Made by a program: the position numbers and the translations under genes. A model generated the notes under the pieces. It did no database searches, had not been told where the DNA came from, and saw nothing but the letters and a program-made list of their open reading frames with translations. This document shows positions 9,126 to 19,900 of a stretch of DNA of 40,321 bases, piece after piece. Numbering within the stretch: the first letter of the stretch is position 1; each line of letters starts with the position of its first letter. This stretch comes from Gammaproteobacteria bacterium (lineage in GTDB: Bacteria > Pseudomonadota > Gammaproteobacteria > Pseudomonadales > Azotimanducaceae), in NCBI GenBank assembly GCA_026706425.1, contig JAPOYW010000705.1, forward strand, positions 1 through 40,321, given 5' to 3'.

Positions 9126-10067
9126 TCAGCGTTTTGGCGGCATCGGGGTCCGCGGATTGAATACGCTCGCGATGTAGGCACTGCGGGGCCGGTAGGGCAA
9201 GCCGTCTTCCAGGATCGCCTTCATGCGGGTCTCGGCCTCCAGCCGCACATAGCCCGGATCGTCGTCCGACTCCGCCATGATGTAGAACGTGCCCGTGCGG
9301 ATGGCGTCGAACACCAGGTCCGCGCAGCGCGACGGGCACATGCCGAACGCCTTGAATCGTTCGAGCACGGGATTCGCGGCGCTGGTCCTGCGCGGGCCGC
9401 CGAAACGCTCCGGCCGGTTGCGTTCGGAGGTCACGATGTTGGTCGCCACGACGTTCGGGCAGAGCACGTGCACCGACAGGCGGCCGCGGAGTTCCTGGTA
9501 GAGGGCTTCCATCAACGCCACGCAGGCGTGTTTCGAGACACCGTAGACGCCTTGGGCGGCGCACAGCCCGTCCTGCGACGACGTGGCCATCACGGATCCG
9601 GGAGCGTCGCCCGCCGCCATCTTGGGGACGAATGCGCGCACGCAGTTGGCGACACCCTTGACGTTGACGCCGAGCACGAAGTCCCAGTCGATGTCGCTGG
9701 CCCTGGACACGGGACCCCCGCCACCGACACCCGCATTGCAGCACAGGAGCGACACCGGGCTGTCCGGGAAACGAGCCGAAACCGCCGCTTCGAGGTCGAG
9801 GACATCGGCCTCGGAGGAGACATCGACCCGATGGCCGAAGACCTCGACCCCCGCCGCGCTCGCGGCATCGGCAAGTCGGGATTCCGCGTGGTCGATCGCC
9901 GAGGCTTCGATGTCGGCGATCACCGCGTGCAATCCGCTGGCGATCGCCTTCTCCACCAGCGCAAAACCGATTCCAGAGGCGCCGCCCGTGACAACGGCCA
10001 CGCCTCCCGCAAGCACACCCAAGTCGGGGTGTGCATTGTTCTGGGCCCCATGTTCGTCGGTAGCCAT
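9126..10067 (-). CDS. Short-chain dehydrogenase/reductase (SDR)
   Basis: MATDEHGAQNNAHPDLGVLAGGVAVVTGGASGIGFALVEKAIASG (TGxxxGxG), CCNAGVGG, YGVSK catalytic motif. The track ORF extends upstream antisense to PhyH; true start is about 10067. Confidence 0.9.
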   Translation of the reverse strand: MATDEHGAQNNAHPDLGVLAGGVAVVTGGASGIGFALVEKAIASGLHAVIADIEASAIDHAESRLADAASAAGVEVFGHRVDVSSEADVLDLEAAVSARFPDSPVSLLCCNAGVGGGGPVSRASDIDWDFVLGVNVKGVANCVRAFVPKMAAGDAPGSVMATSSQDGLCAAQGVYGVSKHACVALMEALYQELRGRLSVHVLCPNVVATNIVTSERNRPERFGGPRRTSAANPVLERFKAFGMCPSRCADLVFDAIRTGTFYIMAESDDDPGYVRLEAETRMKAILEDGLPYRPRSAYIASVFNPRTPMPPKR

Positions 10068-10181
10068 CGGCGGTCCTCTTCTCACCCGGACGAAACGGCA
10101 CAGCATACCTGCACGCTCTCGAACCGTGGCGCGCTCTGGCGTTCCCGTCGATAATGCGGCGCGCGACGGGAAGACCAGACC

Positions 10182-11336
10182 ATGCAGGCCTCGACAGTCA
10201 CCAACGCATTCGGCACCCACGAACTGCTTCGCTTCGACTACGCCCGGGCGAAGGCGGCGGATTCGGAAGAGGAGTTCGACCGGAACATTCTGGACGCCGT
10301 CGACCGTCATGGCTTCGTGGTGATCGAAAACGCGGTGGACGGTGCCGATTGCGATGCCCTGGTCGGGGAAATGCGTCCCTACATCGACGCCACGCCGCAC
10401 GGTCTGCACGGTCTCGGGGGCACCCGCCGCGTCGGTGCCTTGGCCGCGAGATCGGCAACGAGCCACAAGATGATCGCCCACCCGGCGATCCTCCGCCTCG
10501 CCAATGCGATCCTGGGTGAACAGCGCCTGTCCGGAGATGCCGTGCAGATCAACGGCAAGTCCGGCAAGGGCGAGAAGGGTTTTCGATACCCGTGGCAACT
10601 GCATCTGACGCAGATCATCGACGTGGGTCCGGGCGCCGGCACCGACGCCATGCCGCACCATCTCAAGCTGCACCGCGCCAACGGGATGTGGGTCCACGAC
10701 TTCCAGAACGCCGGCCTCGACCCGCAGGTCGAGGTGATGTGGGCGCTGTCGGACTTCACCGAAGACAACGGCGCCACCCACGTCGTTCTCGGCAGCCACC
10801 GCGAGGAACCCCGCGGCGGACACCTCAGCCATCGGCAGCCCACGGTGCAGGCGGCAATGCGCAAGGGCAGCGCACTGGTCTGGACGGGGTGGTCGGTTCA
10901 CGGCGCGGGTGTCAACACCTCCACGGAACGCCGGGTCGGCATGAACATCAACTACGCGCTGGGGTTTCTCGCCCAGGAGGAGAACCAGCTGCTCGCCTGT
11001 CCGCCGCACATCGCACGCAAGCTGCCCGTGGAGTTGCAGCGGTTGATCGGCTACCGGCAACCCGCCGGGGCGCTCAACTACGTCGCCGAGTGCCAGGCCC
11101 CCGCGGACTCGGTGTTGAAGGAGGACTTCGACGTGCTCGTGCCGGGCGCACACGGCCACCCGATGGACGCGGCCATCGACGGGCCCACCTACGCACCTGT
11201 CGACGACAATGCCCTCGCAGAGAAACTGCGTTCCCTGGAAGAAAGCAAGGCCGCAGCGCTGGCCGAGGACGACCTCGAGCTCGCATTGCACCTCAAGCGC
11301 GCCATCAGTGTCCTGAAGAAGTCGCCCCGGCTGTGA
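10182..11336 (+). CDS. Phytanoyl-CoA dioxygenase (PhyH) family protein
   Basis: DRHGFVVIENAVDGADCDALVGEM...GTDAMPHHLKLHRANGMWVHDF...VMWALSDFTEDNGATHVVLGSHR...GSALVWTGWSVHGAGVNTSTERRVGMNINYALGFL. Confidence 0.9.
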   Translation: MQASTVTNAFGTHELLRFDYARAKAADSEEEFDRNILDAVDRHGFVVIENAVDGADCDALVGEMRPYIDATPHGLHGLGGTRRVGALAARSATSHKMIAHPAILRLANAILGEQRLSGDAVQINGKSGKGEKGFRYPWQLHLTQIIDVGPGAGTDAMPHHLKLHRANGMWVHDFQNAGLDPQVEVMWALSDFTEDNGATHVVLGSHREEPRGGHLSHRQPTVQAAMRKGSALVWTGWSVHGAGVNTSTERRVGMNINYALGFLAQEENQLLACPPHIARKLPVELQRLIGYRQPAGALNYVAECQAPADSVLKEDFDVLVPGAHGHPMDAAIDGPTYAPVDDNALAEKLRSLEESKAAALAEDDLELALHLKRAISVLKKSPRL

Positions 11337-11764
11337 GCGGCAAGCCGTTTCGGATACTCGTCATCTGCACCGGCAACCGCGCTCGCTCGCAGATGGCGCA
11401 CGGTTGGCTCAGGCACCTCGGAGGCCAGCGCGTCGAGGTAGAAAGCGCGGGAACGGCACCCAAGGGCGTTCACCCGGTGGCGATCAAGGTGATGGCGGAG
11501 GTTGGCATCGACATATCCGGTCACACCTCCGACCATGTCGACGACTACATCGACGACGACTTCGACCTGGTCGTGACGGTGTGCGACCAGGCGAAGGAAG
11601 CGTGTCCCTCCTTCCCCGGTGCCAAGCGAACGCTGCACCGCGCCTTCGAGGATCCGGACTGCCCGTGGATGGACGACGAGGAATTCGCGGATGTGTTCCG
11701 TCGAATCCGGGATGCGATCGGCGCTTTCAGCCGGGATTTGCTGGTGCGCGAACTCGGGTCGTAG
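11333..11764 (+). CDS. arsC: Thioredoxin-type arsenate reductase / LMW-PTP-fold protein
   Basis: VSGKPFRILVICTGNRARSQMAHGWLRHLGGQRVEVESAGTAPKGVHPVAIKVMAEVGIDISGHTSDHV with CX5R P-loop; later VTVCDQAKEACPSFPG gives the redox Cys pair. GTG start overlaps the preceding stop. Confidence 0.85.
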   Translation: MSGKPFRILVICTGNRARSQMAHGWLRHLGGQRVEVESAGTAPKGVHPVAIKVMAEVGIDISGHTSDHVDDYIDDDFDLVVTVCDQAKEACPSFPGAKRTLHRAFEDPDCPWMDDEEFADVFRRIRDAIGAFSRDLLVRELGS

Positions 11765-11811
11765 GCGACCCTATCGAACCCGCCGGGCGCGGCGACGGCT
11801 GTTCCGCAATC

Positions 11812-12153
11812 TCACCGCTTGTGGCACAGCGCAGTGGGCTTGCGGCACTGCGCCGTGCGCTTGCAGGCGTCGGAACAGTAGCGGTCGTGGCCGTAGGGCA
11901 CGAACCACTCGCGGCACGACTTGCAGCGTCTAGGTTCCGATTTGATCGGTCGCAACGTGCCCAGACGACGTTCTTCGAGGCGTTGCGCGATGTCGCCGTT
12001 GCGCGACGCCATGTCGCGAAATTCGCGGTCCCCGATGTCCATCAATTCCATGATCTGACCCACTTCGAGGTGGGGGGACCGAAGCAGCAGGGCAACGGCT
12101 GTCTCTTCGACGCGGCTGGGCGCCTCGTGATCGGCGGCGTGATCCGTATCCAT
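11812..12153 (-). CDS. Hypothetical protein with C-terminal zinc-finger-like Cys cluster
   Basis: MDTDHAADHEAPSRVEETAVALLLRSPHLEVGQIMELMDIGDREFRDMASRNGDIAQRLEERRLGTLRPIKSEPRRCKSCREWFVPYGHDRYCSDACKRTAQCRKPTALCHKR; CxxC...CxxxC spacing. Confidence 0.55.
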   Translation of the reverse strand: MDTDHAADHEAPSRVEETAVALLLRSPHLEVGQIMELMDIGDREFRDMASRNGDIAQRLEERRLGTLRPIKSEPRRCKSCREWFVPYGHDRYCSDACKRTAQCRKPTALCHKR

Positions 12154-12481
12154 ACTACCTCGCTTAGGGAAAAAACGGCTTCGCCAACGTCGCCATGGCA
12201 TTGGCTTCTCTACCGATTCGACTGCAAGCCAAGCGCCGAGTTCCTCGGCAGGATGGATGAGTGCCGGTGGCGTCACGATTAATCTGGCGCATGGCAACTT
12301 GCAACGCGCTCATGGCTGATCGTGCCCCTAGGGTCGTCGCAGCACTTCCGTACCGCAGATCAGGTCGTGCAGACAACGCCGATTTCTGCGCAATGTCAGC
12401 AGATGGTCGACGAGAGCGATGAGCCCAGGCGCGCCGAGGGTCGAGACCGGACCATGGTCGATCCTCCTTCCGGGGTGCCGC

Positions 12482-12709
12482 TCACCTTGTCGTGTCCCGG
12501 GCCGTACCCGTCTCGTTCGAGCTAGTCGACCGTGAGTCGCCGCCACCCTGATCCCGCTGGTCCGGGAAGCGGCCCGCGTCGCGCAACGCGCGTCGCAGCA
12601 GGAAGTCGATCTGGGCGTTGACGCTGCGCAGCTCGTCGGCCGCCCAGCGTTGCAGCGCCGCGATGACTTCCGGGTCGGTACGCAGCAGGAATGGCTTGCG
12701 GGTGGCCAT
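12482..12709 (-). CDS. Arc-like ribbon-helix-helix DNA-binding protein
   Basis: [47 protein letters not shown]; immediately downstream of the SPFH gene on the same strand. Confidence 0.75.
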   Translation of the reverse strand: MATRKPFLLRTDPEVIAALQRWAADELRSVNAQIDFLLRRALRDAGRFPDQRDQGGGDSRSTSSNETGTARDTTR

Positions 12710-12734
12710 CCGTCACGCCGGCCGCGCCGACTCG

Positions 12735-13628
12735 CTACCGGTACAGCGTGCCCGTGTTGAGCACGGGCTGTGTGCCCTTGTCGCCGCACAGCACGACAAG
12801 GAGATTGCTGACCATCGCGGCCTTGCGCTCCTCGTCGAGGTCGACGATGCCCCGGCTCGAGAGATTGTCCAAGGCCATCTGCACCATGCTGACCGCGCCC
12901 TCGACGATTCGCTCCCGGGCTTCGATGATCGCGCCGGCCTGCTGGCGCTGGAGCATCGACGAGGCGATCTCGGGGGCATAGGCCAGATGCGTGATGCGCG
13001 CCTCTAGCACTTCGAGACCGGCCTTGTGCAACCGGCCCTGGATTTCGGTCTTCAACTGGCCGGCGATCTCCTCGGTCTTGCCGCGCAACGAGATCTGGTC
13101 GTCCTGGCGCGTATCGTAGGGATACTGGGTCGCCAGGTTCCGTACTGCCGACTCGCTCTGCACATGCATGAAGTTGACGTAGTCGTCCACCTCGAACGTG
13201 GCCTCCGCCGTGTCCACCACCTTCCAGACCACCACGGCGGCGATCTCGATGGGGTTGCCGTCCGCGTCGTTGACCTTGGACCGGTCCGTCTCGAAGTTGC
13301 GTACCCGTAGCGAGATCCTCCGTTTCGTATAGAACGGATTCGCCCACCGTAGACCCTGATCGGCGACCGTGCCCACGTACCGACCGAACAACTGCAACAC
13401 CCGGGCCTCGTTGGGGTTGACGATGAACAGGCCGAAGAGCAGAAAAACCAAGATCACGAAGAACAGTACGGAACCGATCACCATCAGCGGGCTTTGTTGG
13501 ACGATGCCAACGACGAACAGCGCCACATCCGCGGCAATGGCCAAGAGCAGCATGGACAGTGCGAGAGCACCGGATATAGCGGTGCGGGGGATTTCCTGTA
13601 TCACTTTTTGTGCCTCCATTGATATCAT
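12735..13628 (-). CDS. SPFH/Band 7 domain membrane protein
   Basis: N-terminal TM segments, then [80 protein letters not shown]...[29 protein letters not shown]. Confidence 0.95.
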   Translation of the reverse strand: MISMEAQKVIQEIPRTAISGALALSMLLLAIAADVALFVVGIVQQSPLMVIGSVLFFVILVFLLFGLFIVNPNEARVLQLFGRYVGTVADQGLRWANPFYTKRRISLRVRNFETDRSKVNDADGNPIEIAAVVVWKVVDTAEATFEVDDYVNFMHVQSESAVRNLATQYPYDTRQDDQISLRGKTEEIAGQLKTEIQGRLHKAGLEVLEARITHLAYAPEIASSMLQRQQAGAIIEARERIVEGAVSMVQMALDNLSSRGIVDLDEERKAAMVSNLLVVLCGDKGTQPVLNTGTLYR

Positions 13629-13776
13629 ATCGGTATCCTAACGCTATCTAACCGTCTGCGCCAGCGGTTGCGCATGGGCGTTCGACGGGATCAGCGGGAG
13701 AGGCTCTCTTCGGCCGTGACGTCAGGTGGCGCGAGAGCTTGACCGCCACCCGCAACAGGCGTATACGCCCTCCCCT

Positions 13777-14157
13777 ATGAGCACTCGGCAACCAATCGTC
13801 GCAGCTACCCTCGCCATCGCCGTGGCCTGGGCCGGTGCGTTGTGCGCGTGCGAGTTGCCCACCGTCGACGAGGCGGGCGAAACCGGCCACCACGCGCACC
13901 ACGGCACGGCGGACTCGTCGCCGACGGCGTGCGTGCACCTCGACTGCCAAGGCGATTGCGGTGTCGAGGCCACACCGCCAAAGGGCCAAACGGCTTCCCT
14001 CGAACTCCCGAAGACCTCGCTCGACGATCTTGCGGTTGCCGCAGCAGGGGGACCCGTTGCCGTTGTGGCTCGCGTGCCGTCCTGTCACCCCCCGCCATGG
14101 CGGAACTTCCGTCCGGTTGACTCGCCGGTCAGCCGCTTCGACAGACTCCTGAACTAG
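13777..14157 (+). CDS. Putative secreted His/Cys-rich metal-binding protein (CopL-like)
   Basis: MSTRQPIVAATLAIAVAWAGALCACELPTVDEAGETGHHAHHGTADSSPTACVHLDCQGDC...; signal-like N-terminus, clustered His/Cys, directly upstream of the RND metal-efflux genes. Confidence 0.55.
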   Translation: MSTRQPIVAATLAIAVAWAGALCACELPTVDEAGETGHHAHHGTADSSPTACVHLDCQGDCGVEATPPKGQTASLELPKTSLDDLAVAAAGGPVAVVARVPSCHPPPWRNFRPVDSPVSRFDRLLN

Positions 14158-14266
14158 CGCCCTCCTTGGCGAACGCGGCACGCCGCGTTCCTTTCCTTCG
14201 CTTGCACGCCGGGTTTCGCCCGCGCGAGGAGCAAGCGGGTTACGAAAGCCCATTTCGGAGGGTGCG

Positions 14267-15574
14267 ATGAAAGCACCGAGAACATTCGCCCGGCTGGGTC
14301 CGTGCCTCTTCGACACGTCTCTCGACGCCGCCACGGCGGACTACGCGACCCTCGACGACGCGCGACTCGAGGCGCTGATCGAGGAAGCGCTCGAGAGAAA
14401 CCCGGAAATCCAGGCGGCTCAATGGCACGAAACGGCTGCGCGGGAGCGGATACCAACGGCTGGCGCCCTGCCCGACCCGACGTTGCAGCTCACGGGCTTC
14501 GCGCAATCGCCCCAAACGCGAGTCGGGCCGCAGGTGAGCGGAGTCGCGGTCAATCAACGCCTGCCCTGGTTCGGGAAACGCACCGACCGCGCCGAGGCGA
14601 CAACCGTTCGGGCGCAAATCCAGCGCCAGGTCGCCACCGCACGACGCGCCGACGTGGTCCGCCAGGCGAAAGTCGCCTACTACGAACTCGCCTACCTCGA
14701 CCGGGCGCTCGCGATCACCGGCGAGGAACGCGAGCTTCTAGAACACTACGAGTCCCTGGCCCGGGCCCGCTACTCCCAAGGCGTCGGGTTGCAGCAAGCC
14801 GTCGTCAAGCTGCAGGCCGAGATCACCCGGGTTCTGACCCGGCGCCAGGAACTCCAGCGACAACGCATCGATGTGGAGTCCAGGCTCAATGCGTTGCGCG
14901 ACCGCCCCGCGCACGCCGGCATACCCGATGTGAAGCTCGGCGAGTTGCCCCGGGTTGCTCTCGACCAAGACCGCGTCCTGGCCATCGGTCGGGCCAACGC
15001 ACCGGAAGTCAAGGCGGCGGCGCTCGCCGTCGACCACGACGAGGTCGGCGTTCGGCTTGCAGAGCGACGCTTTTGGCCCGACCTTGTCCTCGGTGCCACC
15101 TGGGGTCGGATCCGGGCCCGCGACGACCAACCCGGTCGATCGAATCCGCCACCCGACAACGGCAAGGACACGCTTGGACTGACCCTCGGCCTCAACATTC
15201 CAGTACATAGGCGAATCTACGACGCCGGTGTCCGGGAAGCGGTCGCCCGTCGGTCCGCCGCCGAGGAGAGCCACCGACTCGCGCTGAACGGCGTCGATCA
15301 GGCCGTGCGGTCGACCGGCTTCGCGCTGACCACCATCGAGGCGCAGATCGCGCTCTATGAGAACGCCCTCGTTCCCCAGGCCGAGCAAGCGCTCAGGGCC
15401 ACCGAGGAAGCCTACGCGACGGGAACGACCGGCGTTCTCGACCTGCTCGACAGCGAGGAGGTGCTGCTCGACGTCCGACTCGGTCTAGCGCGCCTCGAGG
15501 CCGACTACCTGCAAGCGCTTGCCGACATGGAACGCGCCATCGGCGCGCCTTTCCCCTTGAGGAGCCAGCAATGA
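14267..15574 (+). CDS. TolC-family outer membrane efflux protein (CusC-like)
   Basis: LEALIEEALERNPEIQAAQWHETAARERIPTAGALPDPTLQLTGFAQSP...GVAVNQRLPWFGKRTDRAEATTVRAQIQRQVATARRADVVRQAKVAYYEL. Confidence 0.9.
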   Translation: MKAPRTFARLGPCLFDTSLDAATADYATLDDARLEALIEEALERNPEIQAAQWHETAARERIPTAGALPDPTLQLTGFAQSPQTRVGPQVSGVAVNQRLPWFGKRTDRAEATTVRAQIQRQVATARRADVVRQAKVAYYELAYLDRALAITGEERELLEHYESLARARYSQGVGLQQAVVKLQAEITRVLTRRQELQRQRIDVESRLNALRDRPAHAGIPDVKLGELPRVALDQDRVLAIGRANAPEVKAAALAVDHDEVGVRLAERRFWPDLVLGATWGRIRARDDQPGRSNPPPDNGKDTLGLTLGLNIPVHRRIYDAGVREAVARRSAAEESHRLALNGVDQAVRSTGFALTTIEAQIALYENALVPQAEQALRATEEAYATGTTGVLDLLDSEEVLLDVRLGLARLEADYLQALADMERAIGAPFPLRSQQ

Positions 15575-16929
15575 AACTCCGCACGATCCCCCTGATACTG
15601 CTCGGCGTCGTTCTCGGTGCCGTTCTCGGCACCATCGCCGTGGCCGTCGTCGCCTACAACCCCGCCGGCTGGGCATGGCTCGAGGAGACCCAGCCGACGC
15701 CCGAAACCGCCTCAGCCCCCGTCGAAGAACAAACGTTCTACACCTGCGGCATGCACCCCAACGTCAACCGAACCGAACCGGGCAATTGCCCGATCTGCGG
15801 GATGAAGCTCGTGCCCAAGAAGCCATCCGGTCCGCAGCAAGACGAATCGGACACCGACGTCCGGGTTGCGCCGGGCTTCCTGCAGAACTTCGCGGTTCGT
15901 ACCGCCGTCGTCGACCGAGGCGCCCTGCCGGTGGCGATCCGCACGGTCGGCGTCCTCGCCCACAACGAAGAGAAGCTGGTTTCCGTCAACACCAAGTTCG
16001 AGGGCTGGATCGAGACGGCCCACGTCAACAACGTCGGCGAGTCCGTCGCCCGTGGAGACGTCCTCTTCGACATCTACAGCCCGCAGCTGGTCACCACCCA
16101 GCGCGAGTATCTCGCGGCGATGGCCTATGTGCGGCAACTCGAAGCGAGCGATGCCTACCCCGATGCCATCGAGCGCGCCAAGTCGCTCCTCGAGGCCGCG
16201 CGCGAGCGGCTCCACTACTGGGACATCACCGAGGCGCAGATCGACGCCCTGGAACGGTCCGGCTCAGCCCCGCGAACGATCCGGTTCTTCTCTCCCGCCT
16301 CGGGTTTCGTGGTGGAGAAGATGGGCGACTCGCTCGAGGGCATGAGACTGCAACCGGGCATGACGGTACTCAAGATCGCGGACCACTCGACGCTGTGGGC
16401 GCAGGCGGAGTTCTTCGAGTCGGACCTGCGCCACGTGCGCGAGGGCAGCGAGGTCAGAGTCGAGGTCGACGCCTTCCCCGGGCGGCGCTGGAGCGGCCGC
16501 ATCCTGTTCTTCCGCTCCGCCGTCGACCCGGAAACCCGGGCCCTGACCGCGTTCGTCGAAGTGGACAACGCCGACCTCTCGCTTCGCCCGATGATGTACG
16601 TCGACGTCTCCCTGACGGTCGAAGGTGCTTCGGACGCCGTGCTCATCCCCGCCGAAGCCGTACTGCACAGCGGCGAGCGGTCGGTGGTGATCGTCGAGAA
16701 GGACGACGGCCTGTTCGAACCCCGGGAGGTGTCCCTCGGCCTTGCCGCCGAGGGTCTGCAGGAGATCACGGAAGGTCTCTCGCCCGGCGAGACCGTCGTG
16801 GTTTCGTCGCAATTCCTCATCGACTCCGAGAGCAACCTCAAGGCGGCCACCGCCCAGCTATTGCGGGGCGACGAGCCGGACGACGAACCGGACGAACCGA
16901 TGCCCCAACACCACCACCATCACCACTGA
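15571..16929 (+). CDS. RND efflux periplasmic adaptor with heavy-metal-binding domain (CusB-like) and natural C-terminal His6
   Basis: YTCGMHPNVNRTEPGNCPICGMKLVPKK (heavy-metal-binding domain), NNVGESVARGDVLFDIYSPQLVTTQREYLAAM, C-terminus EPMPQHHHHHH*. Overlaps CusC-like stop by 4 bp. Confidence 0.95.
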   Translation: MKLRTIPLILLGVVLGAVLGTIAVAVVAYNPAGWAWLEETQPTPETASAPVEEQTFYTCGMHPNVNRTEPGNCPICGMKLVPKKPSGPQQDESDTDVRVAPGFLQNFAVRTAVVDRGALPVAIRTVGVLAHNEEKLVSVNTKFEGWIETAHVNNVGESVARGDVLFDIYSPQLVTTQREYLAAMAYVRQLEASDAYPDAIERAKSLLEAARERLHYWDITEAQIDALERSGSAPRTIRFFSPASGFVVEKMGDSLEGMRLQPGMTVLKIADHSTLWAQAEFFESDLRHVREGSEVRVEVDAFPGRRWSGRILFFRSAVDPETRALTAFVEVDNADLSLRPMMYVDVSLTVEGASDAVLIPAEAVLHSGERSVVIVEKDDGLFEPREVSLGLAAEGLQEITEGLSPGETVVVSSQFLIDSESNLKAATAQLLRGDEPDDEPDEPMPQHHHHHH

Positions 16930-16939
16930 GTGCCAAGGC

Positions 16940-19900
16940 ATGTTCGAACGCGTCATCGACTGGTCCATCGAAAACCGGTTCCTGGTGGTCATCGCCGCGC
17001 TGCTGGTCACGGCAGTGGGCGTCTACTCGCTCATGCGGGCACCGCTGGACGCCATACCCGATCTCTCCGACGTCCAGGTCATCGTCTACACCGAATACCC
17101 GGGACAGGGCCCGCGCATCGTCGAGGACCAGGTCACGTACCCTCTGACCACGCAACTGCTGGGCGTGCCCCACGCCGAGGTCGTTCGCGGCTACTCGTTC
17201 TTCGGCTACTCGTTCGTCTACGTCATCTTCGAGGACGGCACCGACCTCTACTGGGCCAGGGCGCGGGTACTGGAGACCTTGAGCCATGCGGCGGGAAAGC
17301 TGCCGGCGGGCGTCACGCCGTCGCTGGGCCCCGACGCCACCGGCGTGGGCTGGGCGTTCATGTATGCGCTCACCTCCGATCGGCACGACCTCGGCGAACT
17401 GCGGTCCATCCAGGACTGGTTCCTGAAATACGAACTGGCGAGCGTTCCCGGCGTCTCCGAGGTCGCCAGCATCGGCGGCTTCGTGCAGCAGTACCAGATC
17501 ACCGTGGACCCCAACCGGCTGCGCGCCTACGGCATTCCGATCTCGCGGATCCGCGCCGCCGTCGAGGCCAGCAACACCGACGTCGGCGGCCGCTCCCTGG
17601 AGTTCGCCGAGAAGGAATTCATGATCCGCGGGCTCGGCACCATCGGGTCCGTCGAGGACATCCGGAAGATCTCGCTCGGCGTCGACGCGAACGGGGCGCC
17701 CATCCTGCTCAAGGACGTGGCGCGGGTGGGAATCGGTCCCGAAATGCGCCGGGGCATCGCGGAGTGGAACGGCGAAGGCGAAACCGTCGGCGGCATCGTC
17801 GTGGTGCGCCACGGGGCCGGCACGCTCAAGGTGATCGAAGACGTCAAGGCCAAGCTCGAGGCGGTCAAGGCCGGTCTGCCCGAGGGCGTGGCGGTCGAGG
17901 TGGCCTACGACCGGACGGCGCTGATCGAGCGGTCGGTGGCGAGCCTGCGCACCAGTCTCCTGCAGCAGCTCCTGATCGTGGGCCTGGTTTCCATGGTCTT
18001 TCTGCTCCACTTCCGCAGCGGCCTGGTGGCCGTCGTGTCGCTCCCGATCGGCATCCTGGCGGCGTTCCTCGTCATGACGGCCCAAGGCATCAACGTCAAC
18101 ATCATGTCGCTGGGCGGCATCGCCGTCGCCATCGGAACCATGGTCGATGCCAGCATCGTCATGGTCGAGAACGCGCACCGGCACTTGGCTCGGAACGACG
18201 AGCAGCGGGACCACTGGACCGTAATCGCCGAAGCCGCGAAGGAGGTGGGACCGACGCTGTTCTTCGCCCTGCTCGTCATTACCGTCTCGTTCCTGCCGGT
18301 GTTCGCGCTGGAAGCCCAGGAAGGCCGGCTGTTCAAGCCGCTGGCCTACGCCAAGACCTACGCGATGGCCGCTGCGGCGCTCCTGGCGGTGACCCTCGTT
18401 CCCGTGCTGGTCGGCTTCTGGGTCCGCGGACGGATCTCGCTTGCGGACAGGAATCCGGTCAGCCGCGCGGCCGTGGAGGTTGGGCTGGTCGTATTCGCGT
18501 TCTCCTGGCTCGTACGCCCGGTCCTGAACGCGGTGTTCCGGTTCAAGTTCGTCGTCCTCGGACTCGCCGGGCTGGCGCTGGCGGTAACGGCCATCCCCCT
18601 GTCGCGGATCGGCTCCGAGTTCATGCCGACCCTCTGGGAAGGCGACATGCTCTATATGCCGACCACATTGCCGGGCATCTCGATCACCAAGGCGGGCGAA
18701 CTCCTGCAGCAGACCGACCGGATCATCCGGACGTTTCCGGAGGTGGAGAACGTATTCGGCAAGGTGGGGCGCGCCGACACGGCCACCGACCCCGCGCCGC
18801 TGTCGATGATCGAGACGACCATCATGCTGAAACCGAAAAGCGAGTGGCGTCCCGGCATGACCCCGGACAAGCTCGCCGAGGAGATGAACGAGGCCATCGA
18901 CGTGCCGGGGCTTACCAACTCCTGGACCATGCCGATCAGGACCCGCATCGACATGCTCTCCACGGGCATCAAGACGCCCGTCGGGATCAAGATCGCGGGC
19001 CCCGATCTCGCCGAACTCGAACGGCTCGGCAAGGAGGTCGAGGCCGTGGTGCGGGAGGTCCCGGGGACGCTCGACGCGTACGCGGAACGGGTGATGGGAG
19101 GCGGCTATCTCGACGTCACCATCGACCGCGACGCCATCGCCCGCTACGGGCTGACCATCCGCGACGTCCAGGAGGTCGTCCAGACCGCCATCGGCGGCAT
19201 GAACATCACTACGACCATCCAGGGGCTCGAGCGGCTTCCCGTGAACCTGCGCTACAGCCGCGAACTCCGCGACGATCTCCCGTCGTTGCGCAACGTGCTC
19301 GTGCCGACCCCGGCTGGACCCCAGATTCCCTTGGGACGACTGGCGCAAATCGAATTCACGGTGGGTCCGCCGAGCATCAAGAGCGAAGGCGGCAGGCCGA
19401 ACGCCTGGATCTACGTGGACATCCGCGACGTCGACGTCGGCGGCTACGTGGAGGCGGCGCAACAGGCTGTGGCCGCGCATGTCGACGTTCCGCCGGGGTA
19501 CACCATCGCCTGGAGCGGGCAGTTCGAATACATCCAGCGCGCCGAGCAGCGACTCGCCCTGGTGATCCCCGCGACACTGCTGCTGATCGCGGGCATCGTC
19601 TACTTGAGCCGCAAGTCCGCATTCGAGACCCTGCTGGTCCTGCTCGGCGCGCCGCTGGCCGTAACCGGGGCGATCTGGCTGATCGACCTCTTGGACTACA
19701 ACCTGAGCATCGCCGTGTGGGTCGGGATCATTGCCCTTGCGGGACTCTATGCCGAAACCGCGACCGTGCTGCTGCTGTACCTCAACATCTCGGTGAGCGA
19801 GTACGCCGAGAGCGGCCGCCTGACCGACCGCGAAGCGCTTGTCGAGGCCATCAAGGATGGCACCGTGAAACGCGTTCGACCCATCCTGATGACCATCGCC

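Noticed and set aside
10068-11291. Upstream extension of the 721-aa minus-strand ORF (9126-11291)
   Set aside because: Antisense to the PhyH gene; SDR homology starts only at about MATDEHG (10067).
15675-17147. 490-aa and similar plus-strand ORFs in alternative frames over the CusBA genes (also 16930-20169)
   Set aside because: Arg/Pro/Gly-rich shadow ORFs of the true frame with no recognisable domain.
16838-19480. 880-aa minus-strand ORF
   Set aside because: Antisense to the CusA-like gene; low-complexity H/V/D/R-rich composition typical of the antisense frame of high-GC genes.
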